From the NCBI RefSeq assembly GCF_023065955.2, contig NW_026622874.1:23927772-23991771 (forward strand): a stretch of 64,000 nt of DNA. The letters are read 5' to 3'. The notes under the pieces are model-generated. The model made no database searches. It had not been told where the DNA came from and worked only from the letters and a program-made list of their open reading frames with translations. The position numbers and the translations under genes were made by a program. Origin of the DNA: Ursus arctos. Taxonomy: Eukaryota; Chordata; Mammalia; Carnivora; Ursidae. Of the stretch, positions 1-10,340 are shown piece after piece; positions within the stretch are counted from its first letter, which is position 1; every line of letters starts with the position of its first letter.

Positions 1-19
1 ATGAAAAGCAATTGAATGG

Positions 20-215
20 GCCTCCAACACCCACTCCGTGGCTTACCAGCTACGTGACCTCCAGCCAATTACATAACCTCTCTAAACCTCGCTTTCCTCA
101 TCTGTAAAAGGGGAATGACAAGACAGTTGTTTTGAGAATTAAATGTGACTGTGGTTGCAAAATGCTAAGCATGATAACGTGACATAGAGGGAGCTCCATA
201 AAGGAGAGTGATTTT
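20..215 (+). repeat. MIR SINE fragment
   Basis: The stretch has the order typical of an old MIR element: a 'soft-fail to keep' line of cytosine-rich text reading like 'acctctctaaacctc', then 'ttcctcatctgtaaaa', then 'gagaattaaatg'. This is a diverged, pre-eutherian insertion with no coding value, lying in the RGS8 intron. Confidence 0.75.
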
Positions 216-548
216 AATTATTTTTGTTATGCTACAACATTAAATTCACTGAGAAAACTGGGACTTCACACTTCCTGTATGCTAGAAGTGGCATCAGCTT
301 CCTTCCATAGGCAGCTGAAAGTTAAACACAAGGGTTGAGTGGGGACTATAATAGAATTGCAAGGAGGCTTATTCAAATCCCTAATACCTCACCCTCCTTT
401 GTCTCACGAGCTTTTGGCATCCCTCCCTCATCCCTTCCCAGTTTCCCCTCGGTGTATTTCGAGAGACTCCGTCTGGGGATTTGGTTTTCAAAAAGCCCTG
501 CAGGGGAATCTGATATGTTCCCTCTTTGAGCCTCCCTACAGTGTTCTT

Positions 549-754
549 TTTTTTTTTTTTTTTTTTAAGATTTTTTATTTATTTATTTGACAGAGATAGA
601 GACAGCCAGCGAGAGAGGGAACACAAGCAGGGGAAGTGGGAGAGGAAGAAGCAGGCTCATAGCAGAGGAGCCTGATGTGGGGCTCGATCCCACAACGCTG
701 GGATCACGCCCTGAGCTGAAGGCAGGCGCTCAACCGCTGTGCCACCCAGGCGCC
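549..754 (-). mobile_element. CAN-SINE (tRNA-Lys-derived), minus strand
   Basis: On the minus strand the element starts with the tRNA-derived head (GGGCGCCTGGGTGGCACAGC) and ends in an A-rich tail, seen on the + strand as a T run. An 18-bp target-site duplication (CCTCCCTACAGTGTTCTT) flanks it at 531-548 and 755-772, so the boundaries are firm. It lies in the RGS8 intron. Its head resembles the copy at 62044, which suggests a fairly recent carnivore insertion. Confidence 0.95.
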
Positions 755-1009
755 CCTCCCTACAGTGTTCTTATATCAGGCTAATTAAACGAATATTCTT
801 GGACATTTACTTCTTAGAATCTTTTAGGTGATGGACTGGTGCACCTGGAGTTTTATAATACTTCTCTTGTATTAAAGGAATCATTTGTGAATGCTTTTAC
901 CCTACTAGGGACCCTTCTCTTTTGTCTCCCCTTTAATAGAAAACTCCTTGCTAATTTCTCACCATAGTTGCAGATTCAGGCTGTACCTTGGTTTTTTGTG
1001 GTTGCTGTG

Positions 1010-1190
1010 ACTCGACCCAGCTTCTGCTTGATAAAATAGAAAAGAACATTGGACCAGGAGTTGTAAGACCCAGGCTGTCCTTAGTCTGCTGCTACCGTGT
1101 CCTGCAAATAAGAAGCCACCCAACCTTACAGCCTCACCATTCCCTGCTCCAGTGTAGGGCTTGACCCTAAGATCGCTCACGTCCCCTCTG
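1010..1190 (+). repeat. MIR-like fragment (weak)
   Basis: The text contains 'ggaccaggagttgtaagaccc' followed by C/T-rich sequence, as in the 5' half of MIR. Divergence is high and the edges are guesses. Confidence 0.4.
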
Positions 1191-2284
1191 GCTCAAAGAG
1201 TCTACCAACTGTCAAGTCCTACTACTATTATAACATACCATCTTGCTGTATGTACACTAACAAAGTGAAGATCATTGAAGAAAATTATGTTAATCACAAG
1301 ACTGAAGTATAATTAGCATGGCAGTTGCTTCCAATAAATGTCAGTAACTGGAAATAGTTTATTCTCTAAATAATCTCCTTACCTAAACCTTGCTAAGCCT
1401 GAGCCATTTGTTGAAAAACCTGTATTTTATAGATAACACACACAAAAAGACTTTGATCCTAATGCTGTTCTTATCACAAATTTCAAAGTGGTGAACTCAG
1501 TTCTGAATGAAAGAGATTTTTGACTTCACCATTGGTATATGTATCCTGGATTTTATAAATATATTTTCTTTTCCTATCCTCTGTCTGACCTTGAACCCAT
1601 TAACCAGTTTTTGTTTTTGTTTTTTTCTATCGATCAAGGATGCAAGAGGACTCTGGTCTTTGGAACAGCACTAAACAGAGAGGTTCCCCCCCACCCAAAA
1701 AAAATCTTTCTTGTGATCTTGTATTTTTCCAAGCCTGGGAAGTGAACGAGGCTCAAGCCCACCCCCATGCCAGCTGAATCAGGGCTCCTGGACCTTGAAC
1801 TGTTACCTAAGCCACCCTCCCTGCTGCACCAGCTGCACTGCTCATTCATAGTGACCCAGTTTCTTTTCTTATGTAAGCACCCTGCATCACAGAGCGAAGA
1901 GGGAGAATGCCAGCGGCAGGCAGCATGTGTGGCCACGGGGATGTTCTTGGAGATTCTGTGCATGCTCGGGGATGCCAGGATTCTGCCGAGTGTTCCAGGA
2001 ATTCTGGACACAAGCCTTTCCCTTCCTGTGACTAGATAGACACTAATTTTAAAAAAATGTGTAATGTTCGTAAAGCCTTGACTTCTTAGCATGCCATACA
2101 AAGAAAACCAAAGTGAACTGAAAAAATGAAACCAAAAAAAGGCAGATCCTCTTGTTTCTCTCGCATCTTCCTGAACTGTTCACCACCTACCACCTTTAAG
2201 TGACCAGGATTGTTTGGGGGGAATTAGGCATGTTTACTCTGCATGATGACTCTGTAAGCCACCAAAGTACAGGCATAATCGTCC

Positions 2285-2500
2285 TGAACACGCACAGAGC
2301 ACTCACTGAGTGTTGGGCCCTACGTGTAGTAATTCATCTCACCCCCAAAGCCCACGAAGCAGGTCGTGTTAGGATCTGCATTTCACAGATGAGGGAACCG
2401 AGGCACAGAGAGGTTAAGGGTGGTGCCCAAGGTGACGCTGAGCTAGTTATGTGTCCGAGCCAGGACAGAAGAGCTTCAGGACTGAATCCCAGGCAGAGTA
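2285..2500 (+). repeat. MIR SINE
   Basis: The MIR core is clear: 'cagatgagggaaccgaggc' followed by 'acagagaggttaag', with a preceding 'gagcactcactgagtg' head. The long frame reading through 2200-2685 crosses this element and is not a gene. Confidence 0.8.
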
Positions 2501-2727
2501 GCTGGAGGGATCAGAGAGAAGTCACTCTTTCCAGCTCCTTGGAATCTGTGGAGGTACTAAAGGGGGGCCTCCAGTCCCCTAGGTATCTGGGAAGGAGCAG
2601 GGTCTGGGGTACACACGGGCCCAGGCAGAGGAACACAGCTAATGTGAAACAGGTCACACTGAGAGATGCCAGGAAATGCTCATAAGCCTTTCAGAAATAA
2701 ACGGGCAGCCTTCATTGTAACCAACCT

Positions 2728-2912
2728 CAGGTTATGGACAAGCAGAAGGGAAGGAGAGGGTCCTGGTGAAGAGAAGGAAGGGGGAAGGAAGGGCAAAAGG
2801 GGACAGAGGACAGAAGAAAAGGATGAGGGGCTGAGAAAGATGCTGAAGAGTCAGAGAGAGGACAGAAAGTTAGCTGGGAAGAGGTGGGAGAGGTTAGAAG
2901 GAGGAGGAAAGG
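2728..2912 (+). repeat. Purine-rich (GA/GGAA) tract
   Basis: About 185 bases are dominated by A and G in GGAAGG, GAGAGG and AGAAAAGG units with few pyrimidines. It is low-complexity sequence that drives the glutamate/lysine/glycine-rich frame over it. It is not a coding region. Confidence 0.7.
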
Positions 2913-3969
2913 CTATAGCTGAGGAGAAATGCCTGTGGTCTGGTCCCATTCAAGTCCTTTGTTGGGTCCCCTTAGCAGGAAAGGTGGGCCAGGCCTGGGC
3001 CAGGTGGTCTGTATACAAAGGCAGCTGCTGCCACCTGCTCTGGGAAGGGGAGGGGTTCCTGCAGCCTCCGGAGAGGGGGGCCTTCTACCCCTTCTTACTT
3101 CCATTGTTCTCAGGTAAAGTTTTTCTCTGCGCGGTGACCCCCCCACACACACGCCTGGTTCAGAGGGCAGGCTGGGGAGAGATTGTGACCAAGAGGGGTG
3201 GGTGAGCAGAGGAGGGGGCTGTGGACAGGCACAGTCTATGGGGGGCTTTGTGAGCTTTCTCTTTGCCACAATCTGTTCTCTAGATGCTGCAGCTTCTCAG
3301 GTCCAGACCTTCCTAGGCCTCCTCCCCACTCCCTTCCCCATCTCTCCTCAAGCTCTTCTTTTGAAATCCCTGACAAATTTTAAGTGCCATATTTCGCTTT
3401 GGTCCTCCTCACGCTCTTTCTGAAGCCAGCCGTGGAAATTCAGGGGACTGCATCTTGGGTTGAGGCTACCTCACATCTTTACAAAGTCACTCAGCCATGC
3501 TTTGTTACGGTGTCCCCAGGCCTCCATTAGGGAATGTGCCAGTCTGCTCGGTGTGACGCCCCTGCGCCTCAGGGAGGTGGCCGTCCTGCGGGAGAGGAGA
3601 GAGTTCAGGCAGATGCCAGGGTATTGGTAGCACCTAGTGGCCTCAGTTGTCACCACAGATAAGGTGATGGCAGGTGTCCTCCCGTGGGAGAATCTCTAGC
3701 TCTGTAAACTAGCCGTCACATTTACACTATGGTGATGTGCTTTCAGTGTGGTTGCTTGATTTGGGGTTTTTGTCCATCCCTCCTTTGGAGGAAGAGCTAA
3801 CGTGAGGCTCAGCGGTGATCACGAGAGGAGACACAGGCTGAGTGGGCTCTCAAGTCACACAGACGTGTGTGAGAATCCGCTGACCACCTCTTACTGGCCG
3901 AGTGGCCCCACACATTGAACTCAGACTCTCCAAGTCTCGCTCTCCCTCTTTGTGAAAGAGCTTCCATAC

Positions 3970-4185
3970 GAGCTAACATGTATTGACTGCTCGTAGTGAG
4001 CCATGGGGCACATGTATGTGGATTGCCTCATTTCGTCCTCATAACAATCTGGGGCAGTAAGTCCCAGTATTATTCCCATTTTACAGAGGAGATGAGGCAG
4101 GCTTCAAGATGTTAGGACTTTTTTTTGAGGCCGCACAGATTCAGACCCAGGCTGTCTGACTCTAGGACCTCTGCCTTGACAATAG
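3970..4185 (+). repeat. MIR SINE
   Basis: The run 'attattcccattttacagag' (in two pieces) followed by 'gatgaggcaggc' and 'cagacccaggctgtctgac' matches the MIR order of core and 3' part. Confidence 0.75.
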
Positions 4186-4369
4186 GGTGGGTGTGAGGGT
4201 TAAATGAATTGATATACATAGATTGGACAATATAGAACTTAGCCTGGGACAAGTCCTCAGTGTATGGTGGTGACGATGCTGCTGAGGGGGAGAGTGGGAA
4301 ACAATTGGCTGAGAGCTGTGTCTGACGCAGGCATGAGTTGCAAAGGGAGCACAGAGCAGAGCGCTAACT

Positions 4370-4500
4370 TCCCCAGGGAGAGTTAATCACATCCATCCCC
4401 CTCACTTTACAGTTGAGGATGCTGAGACCCAGGGAAGCTGAATGTGTTGTCCAAGGTCATAGAGCTAATTATGGGCCTGACTCTGATCAGAACGGATGCT
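4370..4500 (+). repeat. MIR SINE fragment
   Basis: The sequence shows 'ctttacagttgaggatgctg', 'gagacccagggaagctgaat' and 'gtccaaggtcatagagct', the conserved central part of MIR. The head and tail are eroded. Confidence 0.65.
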
Positions 4501-4954
4501 CCCAACTGGGACAGTGGCGGTCCTGTCCCAGGTGGACCAGCAGGGTTCCATAGGCTGCTTCAGTGAAGCCAACAGGCGATCATGAGCTGGGTATGAGTCT
4601 GCCACACATTTTATTTCAAATCCCCATCCCCGCGTGAGTCAGTCTCAATCGCTTACAACGTCACTCAGTTGAATTCTGTTGCCCATGTCCATCCTTGTCT
4701 CTAGGTTGTTCTGCTACTCCAGGATACTTCTCTGCCTTCCACAGTGTCTCTTTTGATTTTTCCCCACCTCATCTGTTGCTATCAACCCTGGAAACATCAC
4801 CGTCCCTGGAGTTACTCATGGCCCCTTTGTCTTGGGCTGAGACAGTACTCCCCTCTCCCCTCCCTTCCCCCCTCCAGCCATTGCTGGTGTAGGTGTCCTT
4901 TAGGCCCCGCCATCTTGCAGAGCCAGGGACTGGACCACTGACTCACATAAGAAC

Positions 4955-5145
4955 GCAGGCTTTGTAGTTTGGCATCCATGCCACTTACTAACCACTCGGG
5001 CAAGTGATTTAACTTCTCTAAGCTTCCTTTATCTCACTACACAATGGCAATAATTCAGGACCTATAACATAACTTCGCTATGCGGAGCAAATGCCAGCGG
5101 TTCACAGAGCATTTAGTGTGGTGCCTGGCCCAAAGTACATACACA
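4955..5145 (+). repeat. MIR SINE
   Basis: The text reads 'gggcaagtgatttaacttct' and later 'tggtgcctggcccaaag', the two landmarks of the MIRb type. It is an old intronic copy. Confidence 0.7.
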
Positions 5146-5909
5146 ATCAGGGCCTGCAGTGGTCATTTTCAGAATTCCTCCTCTAATGTCAATCTTTTTT
5201 TTAACCTCCTGTTTATCCTTCTCCCCTTTTCCTGTGTTCCAACATTCAGATCCTAAATCCTTGCTGTCCTCTGGGTTCAAGCTTCCTTCGCCAACCTGGA
5301 ACTGATGGTCCTTTCTTTGAGCAATGGGCACGTCCCCAGAGTAGAAGTTCTTGCTCCCTTCCTCATGCATCGTAACCTTGTCCAGGAGCTGGAACCTAGG
5401 ACTTCACAAGTCTTTGCCTGTTTCTTACTCTATTCCTGCTCATTTTTCCGAAGTACCTGTTCTGAACCCTTCCCAAACCTCTATAGCACACACTGGACTT
5501 ACAGTATTCAATTGATTATTTTAAATTATTGCTCGATGTTTGTGACAGTAGACTAGCTTTTGCGAGTCTTTCTGGGAGGTGGTGACTTCATCTGATTTAC
5601 TCATGCCATATCCTCAAAGCCTAGCACATGGAGGCAGACTGCCTTCATGGGGCCTTTCCCCCAAATTAATGAAGACCAAAGCTGTTCAGTCTTATACATC
5701 TCAAAGATGCCCCTTCCCTGACTTGTTCTTTCTATCTTTACCCACCCCACTTTTTCTCTACTTTTGACTTTAAGGAAGACAAGTTCTCCTATTTCTTCTC
5801 GGTCCCTCTCCTTGTCTAGGATTTGCCTTCACCAGATATATTCTTTTGATTCTTTAATCTTTCTCTTCCCTTGCTCTTTTCCTTCTGCCTGCAAATATAT
5901 CTGAAAAGA

Positions 5910-6130
5910 CCTTGCTTTGGAGTCATACGGACCTGGTAACGAAACTTGGCTCCTCTTGGCAGCTGTGGAACTGGGACACTTATTCGACTTCTGTAAGTAA
6001 GCCTTAATGTCTTCATTTGGAAAACCAGAGTGCTACTATTTATGGATCAGCATTGTTGTGAAAATAAATTGAGCTGGTGTTTGCAAAATCCCCAGCAAAA
6101 AGTATGGCATATAGTAAATAAATAAAATTT
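5910..6130 (+). repeat. MIR-like SINE
   Basis: It shows an 'acctggtaacgaaacttggc' head, 'cttcatttggaaaacc', 'ttgtgaaaataaattgagc' and a closing 'atggcatatagtaaataaat'. These follow MIR order with heavy divergence. Confidence 0.6.
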
Positions 6131-6799
6131 CCTGCCCCAAATCCTAAATAAATACATAAAAATAAAACACTGCCATCCCTGTGTCCCACCACCTTCTCCA
6201 GCTAAAATCAGACAGGAACTCCTTCATTTCCCTGCACCCAAGCTAGAAACTTCCCTGTATCCACATGCAGCCCTTTCTCTTCCTCTCCATCATAATTCTC
6301 TTCTCAGACCTATTTCTGTAACTTCTGAGGGGTAACATTTTATCAGTTAAACTCTTTCCTTTAATTTCAACTCCTTCTAGTCAACCAGTCTTTTCTGATT
6401 AGATGAACATTCAAACATACTCAAGACCATCTTACACAACAACAACAACAAAAAAACATAAGAAAACACACAACAACAAAACCAAAAACCTCCAAACCTT
6501 CTTTCCTGACCTCCTATTTCCTTCCAGCTATGCCGTCTGATCTCTCTCCTCCCCTTCTTGCAAGAAACATCTACACGAACTGTTTCTGCTTCCTCTCCTC
6601 TCATTCACCCCAATGTTCACCACAGTGCCCAGGGCCCCCATCACACACTAGAGCTGCAACTGCCCATGGTTGCTGAGTCTCATCACCAAATCCTCAACTC
6701 TTTCTAATTATTCAAACATTCTTAATTATCGGCCTTTTCTGGGGTGACTCTCCCTTGCTGCGATTCTCTTCTCTGTCCCCCCTTCCCTTCCTCCACTTC

Positions 6800-7075
6800 G
6801 CTTCCTGCTCCTCCACTTCACATCTCAGCTTAAAGCTTCTCCCTCCTGCAAGTCTTCCAGCAACTCCTTAGGTCTGGCTCAGGCATCCCTCCTGGGCACT
6901 TTCACAGCAACCTACGCTTCCCCTGCCATTCCACTTACCATGTGTACTGTAACTACCCAATTATGTTTTCTTGTCTCGGATGGCCCTTCCCCTGCAGGTT
7001 CTGAGAGCTGAGTTGTGCCTGTTTTTAGCACATCTCACAGAATGCCTGGTGCCCTAACGGGTGTATGGAAAAGCA
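6800..7075 (+). repeat. L2 (LINE-2) 3' end
   Basis: The pieces 'ctcccttgctgcgattctc', 'cttaccatgtgtactgtaac' and 'gagagctgagttgtgcctg', ending near 'cagaatgcctggtgcc', follow the conserved L2 3' end. The boundary on the left is unclear. Confidence 0.6.
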
Positions 7076-8935
7076 CATGGATGAACGGAGGTGGCATTGT
7101 TGCTATACTGGATTGGGAGTTAGTATACTTTGTATTTTTAGTGCTGCACAGTATTACGGGCATGCACTCTGTCAAGCCTGTTCTCCAAGCATCAGCTTCT
7201 TCTCTGTACGATTGGGAGAAGTACAGCAACATTCCTGAGAGCACCTTGCAGGTGTTCTCTCTTTTTCAATCCACACAAAGGCTCCACAGAGCTGAGACTT
7301 TGATGAAGGGAGATAATGTCCATCTCTTGTCTCACATGGGGTTGGGGAGTTTCCCTAGCAGGGTTGTCTTCACCAATGCTATCAAGGGAGGCAGAAAGGC
7401 AATTTTCTCTATCTGTAACTGGATTCAATTTGCTCACAAACGCCTGTTTTTGCTTGATGGAAAACAGCACAAAATCTAACACAAACAACAAACTTCAGCT
7501 TTGCCATTCAAAGTATTTGGTCTCTTCCAGTTTAAAAACAAGAGGCCTTTCCAAGTTACTCTTCCAAGCCACTTTGAATTTACTCTTTTAGATAAATGCA
7601 CAGTGTTTTAGGGTTCTTCCTCTGCCCTTTCCTTCCCATTTCCTGCCCACAGGAGAAGGCTTTTGGCCTGTGGTCCTCATGTCCTCCCTGCAGTCGCTGA
7701 TAGCATCCATGGCTCTTGTCATGTGTGGACCAGTCACTGCTCAGAGACCGCCTTGCTGGACCAGCTCCACCTTGGCTCTCCTGGGCCCTGAGTCTCCTTG
7801 GAGGCTTCCACAGCTTCAAATGGTATTCCATCCAACCTCTGCCTGTGGCCTCTGCTACAGAGGCCCCTTCTGCAAGCAATGGCAATCTCCTGGCAGGCAG
7901 GCTAGCTCTCAGATCCGAGTTCCTCAGAGCCTCTGGAAAATTCTGGATTATGTCTATAAGAACTTGGAGGAAACAAGGTGTGGCAAAAAAAGAGCATCCA
8001 CAGGGGATTTTATGGGCAGATTTTATGACCTGTTTTCTGATTTATTTTGTACATTAGTAGTTATTAAAAAAATTGTTAAATTGAATGAATGATTCTCTGG
8101 CCATCTCTCTGCCTAAGCATTGCCATGTTAGTGTTTCACGCTCTCTTCGATTCTCATTTTATCTTGGGTTTCTACTCCCTCCTTTCAGGGTTTTAAACCC
8201 AGTGTAGGAATGAAGGTGCGTGGGGCCCTGAGCCAAACTCTCATATGAGTCTAAACTCTGCTACTCTCCTCTTCCTTCCCTGGCACGGGAGCAATTTTAT
8301 TTCCATCCCGCCTAATGGGAAACAACCTTACATCATGTTCTGCTTTCTCCATACTCCTTATGTTAGAGGACCATATGCCTTGTCTTAAGGTGGTCATATG
8401 TCCTGGGTTTTGTCGTGGCACCACGGTTTATGCCCATTGTTGCCGTGCAATTAATAGGCATGCCCCCCTTCACTCTCAAAAATGTACTGGCTTGGGGGGT
8501 AAATTTCGTGGCTACCCTACTTTTGTTAAACACTTTAAACTCAGGCCTCCAAACTTAGATTCCTTTTCGATTTAAAATTTAACTTTGGGAATTCCATCAA
8601 AACCCTTTTCTCTCAAGTTCCTGGCTCTTGCAACTAAAAGTCTTGGTTTTTTATGACTGTTGTTCCAGTGTAGGGCATTACAACATCTATTTTGAAAGAC
8701 AAAGATACCCAATGACTTTTTAATTAGAAAAGAAAATGTTTCACAAAAGTCAAAACAAATATTTAACTATGGTGATAGCAGGGCACCACCAATCCGAGGG
8801 GTGGTCCGGGCTGCACGTTGTCCTAGTGCACACTGGTGGGCCTCAGAGGCTCAGGGGATCCCCTCCCTCAGAATTAAGAACTATTGACATATTGTCCTTT
8901 TAACAGGTTTTAGAAAAGAAAGAGAACATTCTAGC
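7076..8935. other. RGS8 intronic sequence, nothing recognised
   Basis: No coding exon with splice signals, RNA gene or clear repeat could be identified here. Open frames of 80-150 codons overlap on both strands without family resemblance and look like chance. I searched specifically for the RGS8 exon encoding the SFDVLLSHK segment that should precede 10174, and did not find it. Confidence 0.5.
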
Positions 8936-8949
8936 CAGAGTCATTTTTT

Positions 8950-9143
8950 CCCCCAAATTTTATTTATTCATTTGAGAGACAGAGAGAGAGAGACAGAGAG
9001 AGCCCAAGCAGGGGGAGAGGCAGAGGGAGAAGCAGACTCGCCGCTGAGCTGGGAGCCCTATGCAGGGCTCGATCTCAGGACCTGGAGATCATGACCTGAG
9101 CTGTAAGGCAGACGCTCAACCATCTGAGCCACCAGGTGCCCCA
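8950..9143 (-). mobile_element. CAN-SINE, older copy, minus strand
   Basis: The minus strand reads as a CAN-SINE head (GGGGCACCTGGTGGCTCAGA) followed by a GA/CT-rich region and an A-rich tail. An imperfect duplication 'ccag(a/g)gtcattttt' flanks it near 8935-8949 and 9144-9156. More mismatches to the head than in the 549 or 62044 copies point to an older insertion. Confidence 0.9.
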
Positions 9144-9386
9144 CCAGGGTCATTTTTAACCAAGGCAGTCACTTCATTCTAAGCTGTGTCCGCCCATCCC
9201 TTGAGGACAGTTTGTAGAAGAGGCTATAGCTCTTATTTGAGTAGAGGAGAGCGTGTGGAGGGTTTAGATAATTTACAAAATATATCTTAATATAAAAACA
9301 TTAACTGAATGTCTAGGCCATCAATGGATGTTGTTTTTCAAATCCGCGTGGTAACCCTGCTTATCTTATTCTGATTAGAAGCTCTG

Positions 9387-9460
9387 TTACATCGGAAACC
9401 GGGGATGTACTGTATGGTGACTAACATAATATAATAAAAAATCATTAATTAAAAAAAAAA
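9387..9460 (+). mobile_element. 74-bp 5'-truncated L1 tail with target-site duplication
   Basis: The segment matches the 3' terminus of the carnivore L1 as I know it (around 'ggggatgtactgtatggtga') and ends in a poly-A run. The 10-bp sequence AGAAGCTCTG occurs immediately before (9377-9386) and after (9461-9470). This is therefore a complete but extremely short retrotransposition product, with firm boundaries. Confidence 0.88.
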
Positions 9461-10173
9461 AGAAGCTCTGGCAATATGCATGACATGATTTTAAAAAATG
9501 AAAAGGTGTGTTCATCATTAAAGCATTTGGAGAAAAATTATAATTAATCTTAATTAAAACATATAATTTGATAAGCAAGATCTTTTAAAATGAAGTATCC
9601 ATAGCCTGAACTATTAAAATACAGAACATCGAAAGTTTTTTAAGAGCGGCTGGGAACCCCATGAAGGTAATAGAATGGCTTTAATGACTGAATTTCAGTG
9701 TTTACTTTCAGACATTCTTCTGGTAGTAGTGAAGGATGTGCCTGAGGCATTCACACCCTCCTGTCGTTTGTCTTGTAACAGATTGTTTTTTCAGGGTGGA
9801 CTCGGATTAGGGTAGGGAATGCATTACAAATATTACTTTGGCCTAATTAGAAACACAGATTCACCATTGGACTCAGGGGACAGCAGACTCTGCATTAGGG
9901 GACAGGCAGTGACCACCGAAGGGCTTCTCATAATCATTACTACTATGGCTTCTTCAACATTTCTCCCTCACATTGCTACAATCCTTGAGCAGGAAGCAGA
10001 GCTTGCCTCCAAGGGTACCTGTGTGTTTAAGAGATAGAGTCTTCAAGAGGATGAGGGGCTGGATAATCAGGGCTGGTCTCCCATTATTGCTGCCTTTCTC
10101 TCTTGCTTCTATAGTTCATGAGCTTAAGCCTCTTCCTCTCTCTCTTCCTTTCCCCCTCCTTCCACATCCACAG

Positions 10174-10340
10174 ATGGGGTGGCTGCGTTCCGCGCCTTCT
10201 TGAAGACGGAGTTCAGTGAGGAGAACCTGGAATTCTGGCTGGCCTGTGAGGAGTTCAAGAAGACCAGGTCAACTGCAAAGCTGGTCTCCAAGGCCCATAG
10301 GATCTTTGAGGAATTTGTGGACGTGCAGGCTCCGAGGGAG
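10174..10340 (+). CDS. RGS8: RGS8 penultimate coding exon
   Basis: This 167-nt exon follows a pyrimidine-rich tract ending in CACAG. It encodes [13 protein letters not shown] through VQAPRE. Its length and phase are identical to RGS16 exon 4. The donor is GTGTGT, a weak match to the usual GTRAGT. Confidence 0.96.

Noticed and set aside
563..754. CAN-SINE heads as tRNA genes
   Set aside because: The tRNA-Lys-derived heads are diverged, lack a foldable cloverleaf and continue into SINE bodies and tails, so they are not tRNA genes.
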